The notes below the pieces were generated by a model. The model did no database searches, was not told the origin of the DNA, and was given only the letters and a program-made list of their open reading frames with translations. A stretch of DNA of 64,000 nt. Source: Vandiemenella viatica (Eukaryota; Arthropoda; Insecta; Orthoptera; Morabidae). How positions within the stretch are numbered: the first letter of the stretch is position 1; every line of letters begins with the position of its first letter. This document shows, piece by piece, positions 20,592 to 31,689 of the stretch. Location of the stretch: assembly GCA_031002005.1 (NCBI GenBank), contig CM061920.1, positions 105,955,447-106,019,446 of the forward strand, given 5' to 3'. The position numbers and the translations under genes were made by a program.

Positions 20592-21185
20592 CGAGAGAGT
20601 AAACTTCGCAGTTACCGCCTGCCTCACAGTCCGACAGGCAACCCGCAACGCTCCTGGCAGAGCTTCACCCGCGACGTGATTCAGCGCCTCACATACACCC
20701 GCCAACACTGTCAGATGATTCGACACTCTCGCAATCAACGTAGAAGCCAGCAGGCGTGCTAACAAAAACGACTTGAGTCTCATACCGACTAAACTATCCA
20801 CCGACAAATGAACACGTTCATTTCTCATTTAGTTTTAGTACGGCTGATATTGTAGCAGATGTGATGGCTTCCAATAATCAAATGAAATAATTGACAAATT
20901 TTTCACAACTGAGGTGTTACTACTGTATTTTTTCATCGTCAATTCTTCTATTCCTTAAATTTATTCTAGTAAGTCTACTCCAATTCAGTACCGTTAAGAG
21001 ACTGCTACAGTTCAGTAACAAGCTGTTCGACGTGATTCCCTCGCTTCTTCATAGCATGACCTTCATTTAAAAAAATTTAAAAAAAAACAGTTGACAGTGA
21101 TTGGGGACTGACGACAGAAGTGAATTAAATCTATGAATATGATACGAGCAACACGTCATATTTATAGCCACACATATACAAAGTA
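20592..21185. other. No gene recognised
   Basis: The minus-strand frame at 20526-20828 overlaps the fold-back arm and a GC-richer flank. It has no domain. Confidence 0.45.
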
Positions 21186-21187
21186 AT

Positions 21188-21475
21188 AATAATTTAGTGT
21201 GGTCATACTGAACTGGATTCTGATGGCTGTGCATCCAGTCCCTGTCTTAGCCACCTTAACCTAACCCGGTAGCCATACCAGATACAGAAGACCTATAGTT
21301 AACCATGGAATCAGAACCACAGAAGCGTTCTGGCGTACTTCACATTACACAGCAAACTGTGCGAGAGGTGATGGTCGGGTTGAGGGCCTATGAAAATCCC
21401 CTCCAAGACAGGGATTCGAAACGGGGACCTTTCAATACCCAGTCAGACACCTTAACTACTGAGCCGCAACACTGC
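21188..21475 (-). mobile_element. SINE-2 copy
   Basis: The minus-strand copy matches 16521-16815. It has a tRNA-like head (GCGGCTCAGTAGTTAAGG, B-box GTTTCGAATCCC), the CATCACCTCTCGCACAG block, the GATTCCATGGTTAACTATAG block and GGGTTAGGTTAAGGTGGCTA. Confidence 0.8.
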
Positions 21476-21574
21476 TACAGTTATGCCGTTAACATTAACA
21501 GGTCGGTGACGCGAACTCATAAGATTTTTACCCATCAAAAAATCGCCCAATTCGCTTAAAGAAATTTTCACCTA

Positions 21575-21831
21575 AAAAAAAATAAAAACCTAACTTAGTC
21601 CACAACCCGAAGGTTGGTCGAATCTTCCCGAAGGAGACGTACGAAGCTATTGTGTCAGAAGCAGGAAGGCCGATACCTTTCCTCAGAGGCCTACAGTTTG
21701 ACGTAGAATCAGAACCAGCTCTTATAATCAAGTACAAGTACCAAAAATTCCTTCTCATCACGGGATTTGAACCGCCAACCGGAAAAGAAACTTTCTGAAG
21801 AAAGCGCCTTAACCACTGAGCTACCAGACCA
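21575..21831 (-). mobile_element. SINE-2 variant
   Basis: The head reads GGTCTGGTAGCTCAGTGG with B-box GGTTCAAATCCCG, and the body shares GATTCTACGTCAAACTGTAG with SINE-2. The distal part differs from the reference copy and ends in an A-rich tail on the minus strand. It lies 100 bp from another minus-strand SINE-2 copy. Confidence 0.65.
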
Positions 21832-21874
21832 CCTGTTTAGAAGTATTCGTGTCGTAAGCACTACCAAAATGAGA

Positions 21875-22035
21875 TAAAAAAAACTTGTGTGTTTGTATGA
21901 ACAACGTTGACAGAAATTAAGGTGAGGGGAGAAAGGAGGAAAGGGTTCAGGTTTTTGTAAATCACACGTAAACAGTATTTTTCTGTTTGTTTTGAAGTTT
22001 GGGTATGCAAAGTTCCATCAAAATCAGATAAAAAC
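21875..22035 (-). repeat. Inverted single unit of the 17.3-19.4 kb array
   Basis: The minus strand reads ATCTGATTTTGATGGAACTT, followed by CAAAACAAACAGAAAAATACTG and CACCTTAATTTCTG, matching the array unit. Confidence 0.7.
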
Positions 22036-22112
22036 TATGTTCCAAACAGTGACCAACGTGCCTATCATATGCGCAGCACGTCATAGCATAACGATTAAGC
22101 GAATTCATAAGT

Positions 22113-22143
22113 CCCCCCCCCCCCCCCCCCCCCACACACACAC
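22113..22143. repeat. C homopolymer and (CA)n
   Basis: About 20 C residues run directly into CACACACACAC. Confidence 0.95.
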
Positions 22144-24084
22144 AAAAATCCGGAGAAGTAACTCAAACTTACAAAATATAGAATGAAGTCACGTCGCCGA
22201 CGATTGAACTCTTCTGTACTTGAGAGAAACGTTCATACTCCATTACGATAACTAAGATTTTGACATCTTCCTTTTTCATAAATTTAGTATTATTGCTACA
22301 TGTTATCTGCACCGTAATACCCAATAGCCGAGATATGTTGCCACCATCATCTGATTTCCCAGTTTAAATCGTTAAGTCAATAATTAAATAATCTACTACA
22401 ATGCACCAAATTTAAGAAGTGGAACCTGACATGTATTCTCGTAACCTGCAAAGAAGTGAGCCACCATGTTTAGTGTGTGAGGAAACACAATTCCCTCACA
22501 CTTAAAATTTGTTGATTAATATTATTTTTCGTTGTTTTTCGTTTGTGTATATTATATTTAATAATTTCCCTTTAATTATTTTTTGCGAGAAGTGTTGTAA
22601 ATTGTTGTATTGAGTATATCGAAAACAATGTGTGTATATGAGTATCTTTGAGTAGTAAACGGTGGGTGAGAGTATCTTTGGGTGTTCAGTCCGCGAAGAC
22701 AGATGATGGCAGGCGGAGCCATGTGAGGTGTGCCTCGCTCGTGTTGAGAGTCCGCGAGATGTAAAAATGGCGGGCTGGAGCTTATTTTGGTTGCCTCTCT
22801 AGGATTATAGAGTGCAGTACAATTTGAAAAGTGAATTAAAAAGGACATTGAGAGAACTGGATAAATTAGCAGTGAGTAAAAAGTGGTTGTATGAACAGTG
22901 TAAAAGTTATGAAAGACGTAGAAGGTAAAATATATGTGAATTTAAATACGAGTGAAGCTTTTTGATGTTGAGAGTCCAGTGAGAGCCTTATTCTAGGTTT
23001 TCCTTCTCAAATTCAATTCTCCGAAATTGGAGACGTAGTGTAACCAAATTTAAATGAAAAGAAAAGGAAGCATGTGTTTCAGGTAAACACACATGTGGCT
23101 TTGCGTAAAGCAGTAGAAAGCAGCAGGAATATTACATGTGGCTCCCGTGGCGAGAACGAGAACGGGAAGTATTATTACAAGTGATATTCAGAGACTGGCT
23201 ACTACCGCTACTAAACTGTTGGCTTCTGTTGAGCGAATTCACTTTTGATTGCTGTTAAAAATTAAGATTTCTCTTTCGATGGGAAGACTGATGGTTCATC
23301 AGCCACTATGGAGTAAACAAATGAGAACATTGATTAATTTCTGTCCCATAATTGGATGCTTTTTAGGATATTATCACTAAACTATCTTTTTGCATCATAC
23401 AAAGAACTATATTCTTTGTCAATAAGAAACGCGACATAACACAGGCATGAAAAGTATTTCAAAACGATATTTTACATTTCCTACGAAGCGATGCATCAGT
23501 TTTAATTACAGTCAACCATTAAAATGTAAAAGAAATGGGGTTAAAAACAACATTACCTAGCACAAATATAAACCAGCTCATGAACGATGCTACTTTTCAT
23601 TAAACACAATAATAAAAAATTCACAAAACGTGAGATAACCTTATCCATTCGCACTGTGAACGGTGTATGAATTAATAAGCTTCAGACTTCCCCATTAATT
23701 ATAAATCAAGAATACGTATTAATCGTTTAGAATCGTCATAGAAAATTTGAAACGAGCCCGATAAACTTTGCATTCGGGAAGATGAAGGCTATGCAGTTTT
23801 TGGTTTTGCATGGTTCATCGAAAGCACTTCAGGAGAGTACGGGTATGGTTTCTGCAAAAGGTCATGATCAAATTACTTCCAGTTCCTTAACTCCTGTCCA
23901 GTCCGCCTTTAATGACCTTGATGCCGTCGGGGCGTTAAAATGTAAACAAAAAATACTTCGAACAGCAAGTAGTCCGAATGGACAATAGAAATGTGGTATG
24001 AATGTGTAAAAAAATAAATATAAGATAACAACGAAGTGAGGAGAATATCAACCCATTTTCGTAACTTGACCGTACTATTACGGT
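22144..24084. other. No gene recognised
   Basis: About 1.9 kb without an identifiable gene. It includes a GTGTGAGG/CCTCACAC hairpin near 22468-22502 and a GC-richer patch at 22690-22810. Short frames (22576-22848, 23782-23988) have no domain. Confidence 0.45.
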
Positions 24085-24095
24085 TGCAAGTAAAT

Positions 24096-24356
24096 ACCGA
24101 GCGTGGCGGTGTAACGGATAGCGTTCTCGCCTCGCATTCGGGAGGACGGCGGTTCGATCCCCGTCCGGGCATCCAGATTTGGGTTTTCCATGGTTTCCCA
24201 AATCACTCCAGGCAAATGCCGGGATGCTTCCTTCAAAAGGCCATGGCCGAATTCCTTCCCATTCCTTGCCCCCATCCTTGCCCCCCATCCTTTCCCGTCT
24301 CTAAAGACCTCGCTGTTGAGAGACGTAAATACAATTAAAAAAAAAAAAAAAAAAAA
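24096..24356 (+). mobile_element. SINE-1, full-length copy with target duplication
   Basis: It starts ACCGAGCGTGGCGGTGTAAC (A-box), has B-box GGTTCGATCCCC near 24151, then the central domain beginning CATCCAGATTTGGGTTTTCC (24170), CTTCAAAAGGCCATGGCC, the CTCTAAAGACCTCG block and a poly(A) tail. A perfect 11-bp duplication TGCAAGTAAAT flanks it (24085-24095 and 24357-24367). The perfect duplication and intact tail suggest a relatively recent insertion. Confidence 0.95.
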
Positions 24357-24367
24357 TGCAAGTAAAT

Positions 24368-24710
24368 CTCATACACTTTGCCAGAAGTCTCGTGACATCA
24401 ACCTTCTGCTTTCCCTCTAATGCGTAATTGAACTTTGTGTTTACGTGAGACTGAATGTCCTGTAACTCTGCTCTCCCGATGTGAATTTCACGAGGCAGCA
24501 AGCCGTGCTGAGGCCCGTAATGATCATTTGGCTCAATAACAATCTCTGTCGTGCCATAACGAACGAACACAGCAGAATTATTTGCTGAACGTGATTTACC
24601 AGACGAATGCCACAATGGTGTGAATCACTAAAATCGAGGAAAAATAATAAAAAAAAGATACAGTAGCTCCGATGCAAAAACAGCAACGCAACAATTTCCA
24701 GTAGGAGCCA
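24368..24710. other. No gene recognised
   Basis: Overlapping minus-strand frames of 80-104 codons in different registers, none with a recognisable domain. Confidence 0.4.
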
Positions 24711-25010
24711 AATTGAGACCCAATATTCACGTGGGCGTGTCCTGCTCCATCGTCATCGGCAAGTGGCTAATTAAAACCATTCGCAGCGGGCCCGCTATGG
24801 AGCCCTGCTGGCGCTATCGAACGGCAATTAGTCGGTGAGCGTCCAACAGCAGCCGTCGCCCGCAGCTCGCTACAGATGTTAATTAAAACCGCGTCAACGT
24901 CGGCCGAATACGTGGCACCGCTCGGGGCGCAAGTTATCTCCGCTAATGTTCAGAGCCTCTGGGCGTCCCCACAGCACTGTGCATTTAGGACGACTCTCGT
25001 TCATTACCTA
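24711..25010. promoter_or_regulatory. GC-rich island with repeated TAATTAAAACC: candidate conserved regulatory block
   Basis: About 300 bp, clearly GC-richer than its surroundings, contain two exact copies of TTAATTAAAACC-type sequence (GCTAATTAAAACC near 24768, GTTAATTAAAACC near 24878). They also contain CGGCAATTAGTCGG and ACCGCTCGGGGCGC. TAATTA is the core homeodomain site. No open frame or transposon signature explains the composition. That it is a regulatory element is inference only. Confidence 0.25.
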
Positions 25011-25567
25011 TAAACAATGAGTATTTAAAACACAAGCAATGGAACAATCATAAACAGTTTCATTTGAAGAGGAAAAACAAACATTAGCTCAATATTATAC
25101 TCGATCTTCGTATGACGTTTCACAAACATTATTATTATTATTATTATATTTATTTATTTTTTGCCAGAAAATAGTGAATTACACATGGCCGATACCCGTT
25201 ATTGCACAAATGTAAACGTAATGATCTCTCAAATAAGAGTACGAGACACGGAATGGTATTTTAAAAAAAACACATTACCTTGGGATTTAAACGAAAATGA
25301 ATCAACAGAATTTGCGTTTCTCGTCATTAATTTCACCGGTAACTAGATTATTTTTCCGGATATCACAAATGTTTGTAATGGTGTTCAGATTTATGGATCA
25401 TTGTACTTCTTTTTATTTTTGCTAATGCTATGCGCTGTGATATATGACGCTATATGCATCGTATTTAAAAATTGTTCGTGACGAATTGTCAGGGCTATGC
25501 AGTTAGTCTCTCTAGTCGCAAGTTTCAATAATGCCCACGTTTTAATTATTTGATATTTTGTATATTA
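25011..25567. other. No gene recognised; (ATT)n near 25128-25162
   Basis: AT-rich with a short imperfect ATT microsatellite. Confidence 0.5.
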
Positions 25568-25569
25568 TT

Positions 25570-26775
25570 CACTGAAGAGCCAAAGAAACACCTGCCTAAT
25601 ATCGTGTAGGGTCCCCGCGAGCACACAGAAGTGCCGCAAGATGACGTGGCATGGACTCGACTAATGCCTGAAGTAGTGCTGGAGGGAACTGACACCATGC
25701 ATCCTGCAGGGTTGTCCATAAATCCGTAAGATTACGAGGGGCTGGAGGTATCTTCTGAACGGCACGTTGCAAGGAATACCAGATATACTCAATAATGTTC
25801 ATGTCTGGGGAGTTTGGTGGCCAGCGGAGGTGTTTAAAGTCAGAAAAGTGTTTCTGGAGCCACTGTGTAGCAATTCTGGACGTGTGGAGTGTCACATTGT
25901 CCTACTGAAATTGGCCAAGTCCGTCGGAATGCACAATGGACATGAATGTATGCAGGTGATCAGCCAGGATGCATACGTACGTGTCACCTGTATGAGTCGT
26001 ATCTAGACGTATCAGGGGTCCCATGTTACTCCAACTGCACATGCACCATACCATCACAGCGCCTTCACCAGCTTGAACTGTCCTCTGCTGACATGCAGGG
26101 TCCATGAATTCATGAGGTTGTCTCCATACCTCTACACGTCCATCCGTTCGATACAATTGAAAATGAGACTAGTCAGACCAGGCAACATGTGTCCAATCAT
26201 CAACAGTCCAATGTCGGTGTTGACGGACCCAGGCGAGGCGTAAAGCTTCGTGTCGTGCACTCACTAAGGGTACACGAGTGGGCCTTTAGCTCCGAAAGTC
26301 CATATCGATGATGTTACGTTGAATGGTTCACACGCTGACATTTGTTAACATTTGTTAATGGCCCAGCATTGAAATTCGCAGCAATTTGTGAAAGGGTTAC
26401 ACTTCTATCACGTTGAACGATTCTCTTCAGTCGTCGTTGGTCCCGTTCTTGCAGGATCTTTTTCCGAGATTTGATGTTTTACCGGATTCCCGATATTCAT
26501 GGTGCACTCGTGAAATGGTTGTACGGGAAAATCCCCACCTCATCTCTACCTCGGAGTTGCTGTGTCCCATCTCTCCTACGCCGACTATAACACCACGTTC
26601 AAACTCAATCAAATCGTGATAATCTGCCATTGTAGCAGCAGTAGCCGATGTAACGCTTGCGCCAGAGACCTGTTGTCTTATATAGGCGTTGCCGACTGCA
26701 GCACCGTACTTTGAGTGTTTACAAATCTCTGTGTTTGCATACGAATGCCTATACCAGTTTCTTTGGCTCTTCAGT
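25570..26775 (-). mobile_element. Tc1-like transposon, third family, inactivated
   Basis: Termini CACTGAAGAGCCAAAGAAAC (25570) and GTTTCTTTGGCTCTTCAGTG (26775) are inverted; the inner base differs by one at most. The right flank is TA; the left is TT, so one target duplication has mutated or the boundary has shifted. The 1206 bp between them hold one degenerate minus-strand transposase. Element length and termini are near those of a complete Tc1-like transposon, so it decayed by point changes, not by truncation. Confidence 0.9.
25596..26632 (-). pseudogene. Tc1-like transposase with frameshifts and stops
   Basis: The frame starts at an ATG at 26630-26632 with MADYHDLIEFERGVIVG, then the helix-turn-helix FSRTTISRVHHEYRESGK. 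A single-base shift near 26435 moves the reading into RRLKRIVQRDRSVTLSQIAA. The first catalytic Asp (AWSD) is followed at once by a TAG at 26169-26171 where the family has Glu. The frame resumes with DGRVEVWRQPHE and MGPLIRLDTT. A TAG at 25902-25904 sits one codon before the second catalytic Asp (DNVTLHTS). Glu is in MNIIEYIW, with 36 residues between by my count. The transposase cannot be made as one protein. Confidence 0.9.
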
Positions 26776-26777
26776 GT

Positions 26778-27588
26778 AGAATTATTCACGTGAATTGTGT
26801 AATCAGTTCGTTAGTTGATTGGCGGTAATAACGATCTCCAGTTCAAAGATTCTTCGTCATCTGGTCAAGATTTACAGAAATGTTACGCCTAGTAAGTTCT
26901 GTTTATCCTCTAAACAGATCTGAGATATTGAAATTTATATGTTCATTCTGCACTCGATGACATTCATTTAAATAATGACCGTTCAACAAAACCTGCATGT
27001 TCACTGTTAAAGATCAGCAATTTTCTGTAACAGCAGAAATAATTAGTTTTAAGCTTAGGTTATCCAAGTGCACTGACACGGATATCGACCATTATTATAG
27101 AGCATACAGCATCAGTTTATTTACACAATGTGTTCTCTCGTGTTACTAGAAACGACCAGTTGGATATGAAGGAGTCGGCTGCGAAAAATATTTCAACAGT
27201 ACTTAATAGTTGGAACGGTTAAAATTTCAATAATTCTGTAATGTTAAAAGTTTAATCAAAGAGTAAGAAGGTGCAACTGTTTTTGGAAATTTCTGATTTC
27301 ATTATATTTTGAATATACCATTGCTAAATATGTCACTTTTAATGTTAAATGGAGATATGCGTATAGCAGTCATAATGTAACTTAAGGAGAACTGGATTAC
27401 GATAGCGAGGTTATAAATGGAAGAAGAGTGGTTTCGCTCGTGAACTGGTACATACAAATCACTGTATTTTTTCAATCCCCATAAGAATTTGACGGACTCC
27501 GTTACAATTCATACGTTTAACTTAATCCCTAAGGAGATGCCGTACCGGCCACTATGTTTACAGATAAGTAAATGGGCGTAATTCGTCC
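26778..27588. other. No gene recognised
   Basis: AT-rich, no ORF or repeat identified. Confidence 0.45.
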
Positions 27589-27589
27589 A

Positions 27590-27785
27590 ATACCTGAGAA
27601 AAGATTTCCTTTAGTAGAAAAGGAGGTCGGGAATGATGAATAATTTACCAAAAACGCTGAAACAATTTAAAGTTGAAATTTATAGAGAGCAAAAGTTGAC
27701 GGGTATAGGGAAGGAGAAAAATGGGTGTGTATGGATTTTCACCTGAGCGTGCGCTCCAAGCCAATTAAGTTATGTTAAATTAGAT
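27590..27785 (+). mobile_element. LINE-B 3' end, diverged copy
   Basis: The plus strand matches the LINE-B terminus through TGATGAATAATTTACC, AATTTAAAGTTGAAATTTAT, ATGGGTGTGTATGGA and the GTGCGCTCCAAGCCAATTAA end. Only the last 150-190 bp survive, without RT coding sequence. Heavy 5' truncation is typical for this class. Confidence 0.75.
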
Positions 27786-28895
27786 GAGAAGGCTGGAAAT
27801 CAGTGATTTCCGATCTACAGGAATGTGGCAGACCACCACGGCACGACGTCAAGGGAGCGAATGACGCATCACAGACTTCGTAGCGAGCAGCGGACTGAGA
27901 CAAGGTGCTTGCGATGGACATACACTGTGTCAGATCGGCCCGCTAGGCCACGAGGCTAAGCCCAGGCCTCAGGCGTGCCGCTTCCAGTAATCAGCGGGGC
28001 AGGAGGTTCACGTGCTGCTAACTCGAGTCCTGGTCGGGAGCGGCGGCAGTGGTGGCGTGCGTACAAGAACTCTGACCACCCTGTAACAGCCCTCAAACCA
28101 AAACTTAAATGAAATTTTATTTTATGAAGCAATTGTAGTAAACTAGAGTTTGGTTGAATATGATCTGGTAGGTTTGTTTTGCAATTTCCTGTAAATCAGT
28201 GTATATAGACTCTGTTTATGAAAAGAAATTATTTAAAGGCCATTTAATATGTTCAAGAACCGAATTGTGCAAGAGAATTGCTTAAATGTATGTAATTCCA
28301 AGTATTAAGGCAAGTTACGATGTCTAAAGGACAATTTACTACAATTTAAAACGATTTCTGTGAATAATTTTGTGTTTAAGTATGTTTAATTTCCATATCT
28401 GGTCATTTTGTAATGATGGTAAATGATTATGCATTAATTATAATTGTTTTTCATATGTTTCAATTGTTTAAGTATTGTTTATGTTCGAGAAATATCAGTC
28501 GGAAACGTTTGAAGGGTTCTAAAAAATTTCGGTGGGGTTTATATAAAGCGATCATCCAAGACAGAGAAACAGTTAGTTTATTCGGCAAAGTTTTCACCGA
28601 CTAAAGTTTACGACAGCCATGAACTGTATTGTCTGTGTGTTGTATGCGATCTCTGGATTATATGTATGTATGTAACCAGTATCTTTGACGTTCGTGTTTT
28701 CTTTGAGAATAAAAAAACGTTTAAAGTGAACTTTATGGTGGACTGATTATTTATCATATTAATTAAACCACGAGCAATCTAATAACCTCACTACAACAGT
28801 TTCAAAGCAGCCCTTAAATGTAACTGCACACAAATGCCCAACCTGCAACCAGCGTGATCTGTTTTCTTTTTTGTTAAAAAAATCAAATACGGCAA
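27786..28895. other. No gene recognised; GC-rich 27820-28080
   Basis: The GC-rich part contains a B-box-like ACTCGAGTCC near 28020 but no convincing A-box, so I do not call a SINE or tRNA. The remainder is AT-rich. Confidence 0.4.
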
Positions 28896-28898
28896 TCA

Positions 28899-29154
28899 TT
28901 TTTTTTTTTTACTTATGGCTTTACGCCTCATCGACGGTTAAGGGCATAATGGCATTAGAGGCGGAATGGGCCTGGGGACAAGGAACGGTAAGAAATTCAG
29001 CCATGGCCTTTTCAAGGAAGCATCCCGACATTTGCCTGGAGTGATTTGGCAAAACCATGGAAAATCCAAATTTGGATGCCAGGGCGTGGATTCGTACCCA
29101 CGTCCTCCCGAATGCGAGGCCAGAACGTTAAACGTTCACCCACCACCCTCGGTA
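28899..29154 (-). mobile_element. SINE-1 copy
   Basis: Minus-strand copy with its tail as a T-run at 28899-28910, the TAGAGGCGGAATGGG block, central domain, B-box region (GGGTACGAATCCACG, mutated) and a 5' end reading ACCGAGGGTGGTGGGTGAAC. Confidence 0.9.
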
Positions 29155-31685
29155 CGTCAAACAAGAAGAGAAGCAGCATTTGCACCGAGATAAAGAAGAC
29201 GGATGGAAGAGGACTAGGAGGAGAAAAAAAAAAAACTAAAATAAATTTGTGGGGACAACAAAATTCCTACGAACAGCAAATGTTGTATAAATTTGTAGGG
29301 CTACAGCATGTGGAAGAGCAGGAATCAACTGAAGGATACATTAGAACCAGTAAACACAAGGAAGCAAATGCTGCACAAACTAAATCATTTTCTGTAATCA
29401 TAATAAAAATGGTTTGAGGCTGTATAAAAGCGAATCAAGTAGTCAAGAAACATGTTCCAAGAAAGCTTGAAGGGTTTTATAGAGACGATAGTCTTAGGAA
29501 TTATGTGGACTACGATACAAACTATCGAAACTATGAATTTGCGCATAGATTCTTCACTGGAAAAAAAAAGTTCCTTACTACGCATACCTAACTACAGCAG
29601 GTGATAACAAATAGCATTGTCATTAAAGGCTTATCACTTACGGTGGAGCATGCAGATATTTGTGAGAGCTGTTTCGAAAGGGCTACGACGTTCAGAATTT
29701 GTACCAATTCAAGAAAAGAGAAAAGGATACCAGAAAACCGATAAAGCTATCGGCTACCAAATTTCATAAAACATTTACTGTAATATTAATGGTTCTCTGT
29801 ATTAGAGTACATACAGCAAGATACAGAAGCCTATTTTACCATCTTCAGTGTTTGATGTGCCAAATTATTTGTTATACTAATACTGCTGACAATTTTCTTA
29901 CCGCTGCGAATTGAAAGAAAAACGTTCACACACGTTGCTTTTTTGTCCTGATATTAGACAGGAATGAGGGAATCAGCAATCAAACAATGTAGAAACACAA
30001 CAAGAGATCAGTTTCAAAATCAAGAAAAATTTGGACGCGTGGGACCAAGAGGAGTAGGAGAAAGTTATCGACAACAAGGGGCAGGAAGAGTGTTTACTCT
30101 GACGTCGCAGCTGCCTGATCTCAAAGCGGCAACGAAATAAAAAACACCACTGAGAGAACGACGGAGTGAGCCAAAACTTTTTCATCTCAGGTTGAAGGGA
30201 CAATAAAGACAATGCTGAAGATCTCATGAGAAGCGTTTGCAGTATATATATTACCATTGTTTTGATAATGGCCATACGCCATAACTAAAATTTACAAAAC
30301 GCAATCATTATTTCATGGAATTCAAATAGCTTATACTTCTGGCTTAACGCTTCGTTGGAACTCAAACGGAATGAAAAGAAAATGAGATGAATTAAAAATC
30401 TTACTCCAAGGAAATCAAGTCGACATTCGGTTAGCGAAATACACTTAAGGCTAAGAATGAATGAAAAACTACAGTAAGGATCGTCGATCGGTATAGTGTA
30501 ATATTTTAGATACGTTTTATGAGCATGGAAGAATTTAGCTTCGACAGCTATCTTCAACCAGTTTATATATTATAAGAATATTAACTTTTCATATTAAATT
30601 TGACTTAATAATGATTAATTAGGTTCTGTAATCAATTAATACTTTCAGGGCGTGGCATAATTTAAAGTGAGTCTAGGTAGTCACTCATAATTTTAATAGA
30701 AGTTTTGATCAGGATGTTTATTCCTGTTGATAATACCAAATTAATTTACCATTGGTAGAAGATTTGATGGAGTTTCACGTTTAAATTCGTTGTTTATACT
30801 ATTGTGATAGAATGTATAGTACTTCAATATAGCACGAGATGAGTCCCCGGGCGACTTGGTGTCACCTCACCATGAACAGCACAAGTCAGTATGCCGGTAA
30901 CTTTGACAGAGTGAGGACGCGTGATAGTACACCAGGCATTATGAAAGTTCAAATGGCTAAACTAAATCAAAAGTGAAACATATCGTTCTACTAAGTCATT
31001 TCGGGCACATCAACATAATTTTCTTGTTAATATATGGGACTGAAGACTGATGTTATCTCATTTCCCGTGCATCCAAGATTCATATGGATTGAATGAATGA
31101 TGTAATGTATGAAGCTGTTTAAATAGCTGGTACTGTTGCATCTGCTAGAACTTGCATCTGTTGATATTTCAAAGTATGATAAATTTTCGATGCTTATGGC
31201 TTTCTTCGGCATTGGAGGAATTATTTTGCCGTAACTAATTGTGAAACTTGGACTTTTCTAGTTGTTTTGACAAAAGTACCTCGCTTCTATTAAGAAGAGT
31301 AGTTTTACCAGATGCAGCGAAATCCTGGAATCTTCCTATTTCGTACTTTCTTTTAATTCTGCCACAATAACAAGTTACTTAAAGAAGAAAGTACTTATAA
31401 TAGTGTTAAATACTTTTATAAGGAAGCTTGCAAAATCGCCATAACAGTCCTTGACGCTGGGGAACAGAAACAGTTATTTTCTTTTCAATAAAGCAGGAGG
31501 TAGTGAAAATATCACCCGTAATGTGAGCTGAAGCAACAGAAATAAAACTGCAATGCCGAGTGAAACACGCTGTGCTGGCAGCCGTATACACAGTACCAAG
31601 TAGAGACTTGTTGGAACAAGACAGGCATGCTATTCTTTTTACCGGTACATATTAATTGGTGGTGTTTGACCACAATAAACCGGAA
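29155..31685. other. No gene recognised
   Basis: About 2.5 kb of AT-rich DNA. Frames of 60-120 codons occur (for example 29973-30275 minus) but carry no recognisable domain and no supporting signal. Confidence 0.45.
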
Positions 31686-31689
31686 ATGT

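Noticed and set aside
21755..21831. Possible tRNA gene on the minus strand
   Set aside because: Good A- and B-boxes, but the downstream sequence is shared with SINE-2 and the same head fragment recurs at 19783.
27820..28080. tRNA-like or SINE-like GC-rich segment
   Set aside because: A B-box-like ACTCGAGTCC is visible but no properly spaced A-box or matching copy elsewhere in the window.
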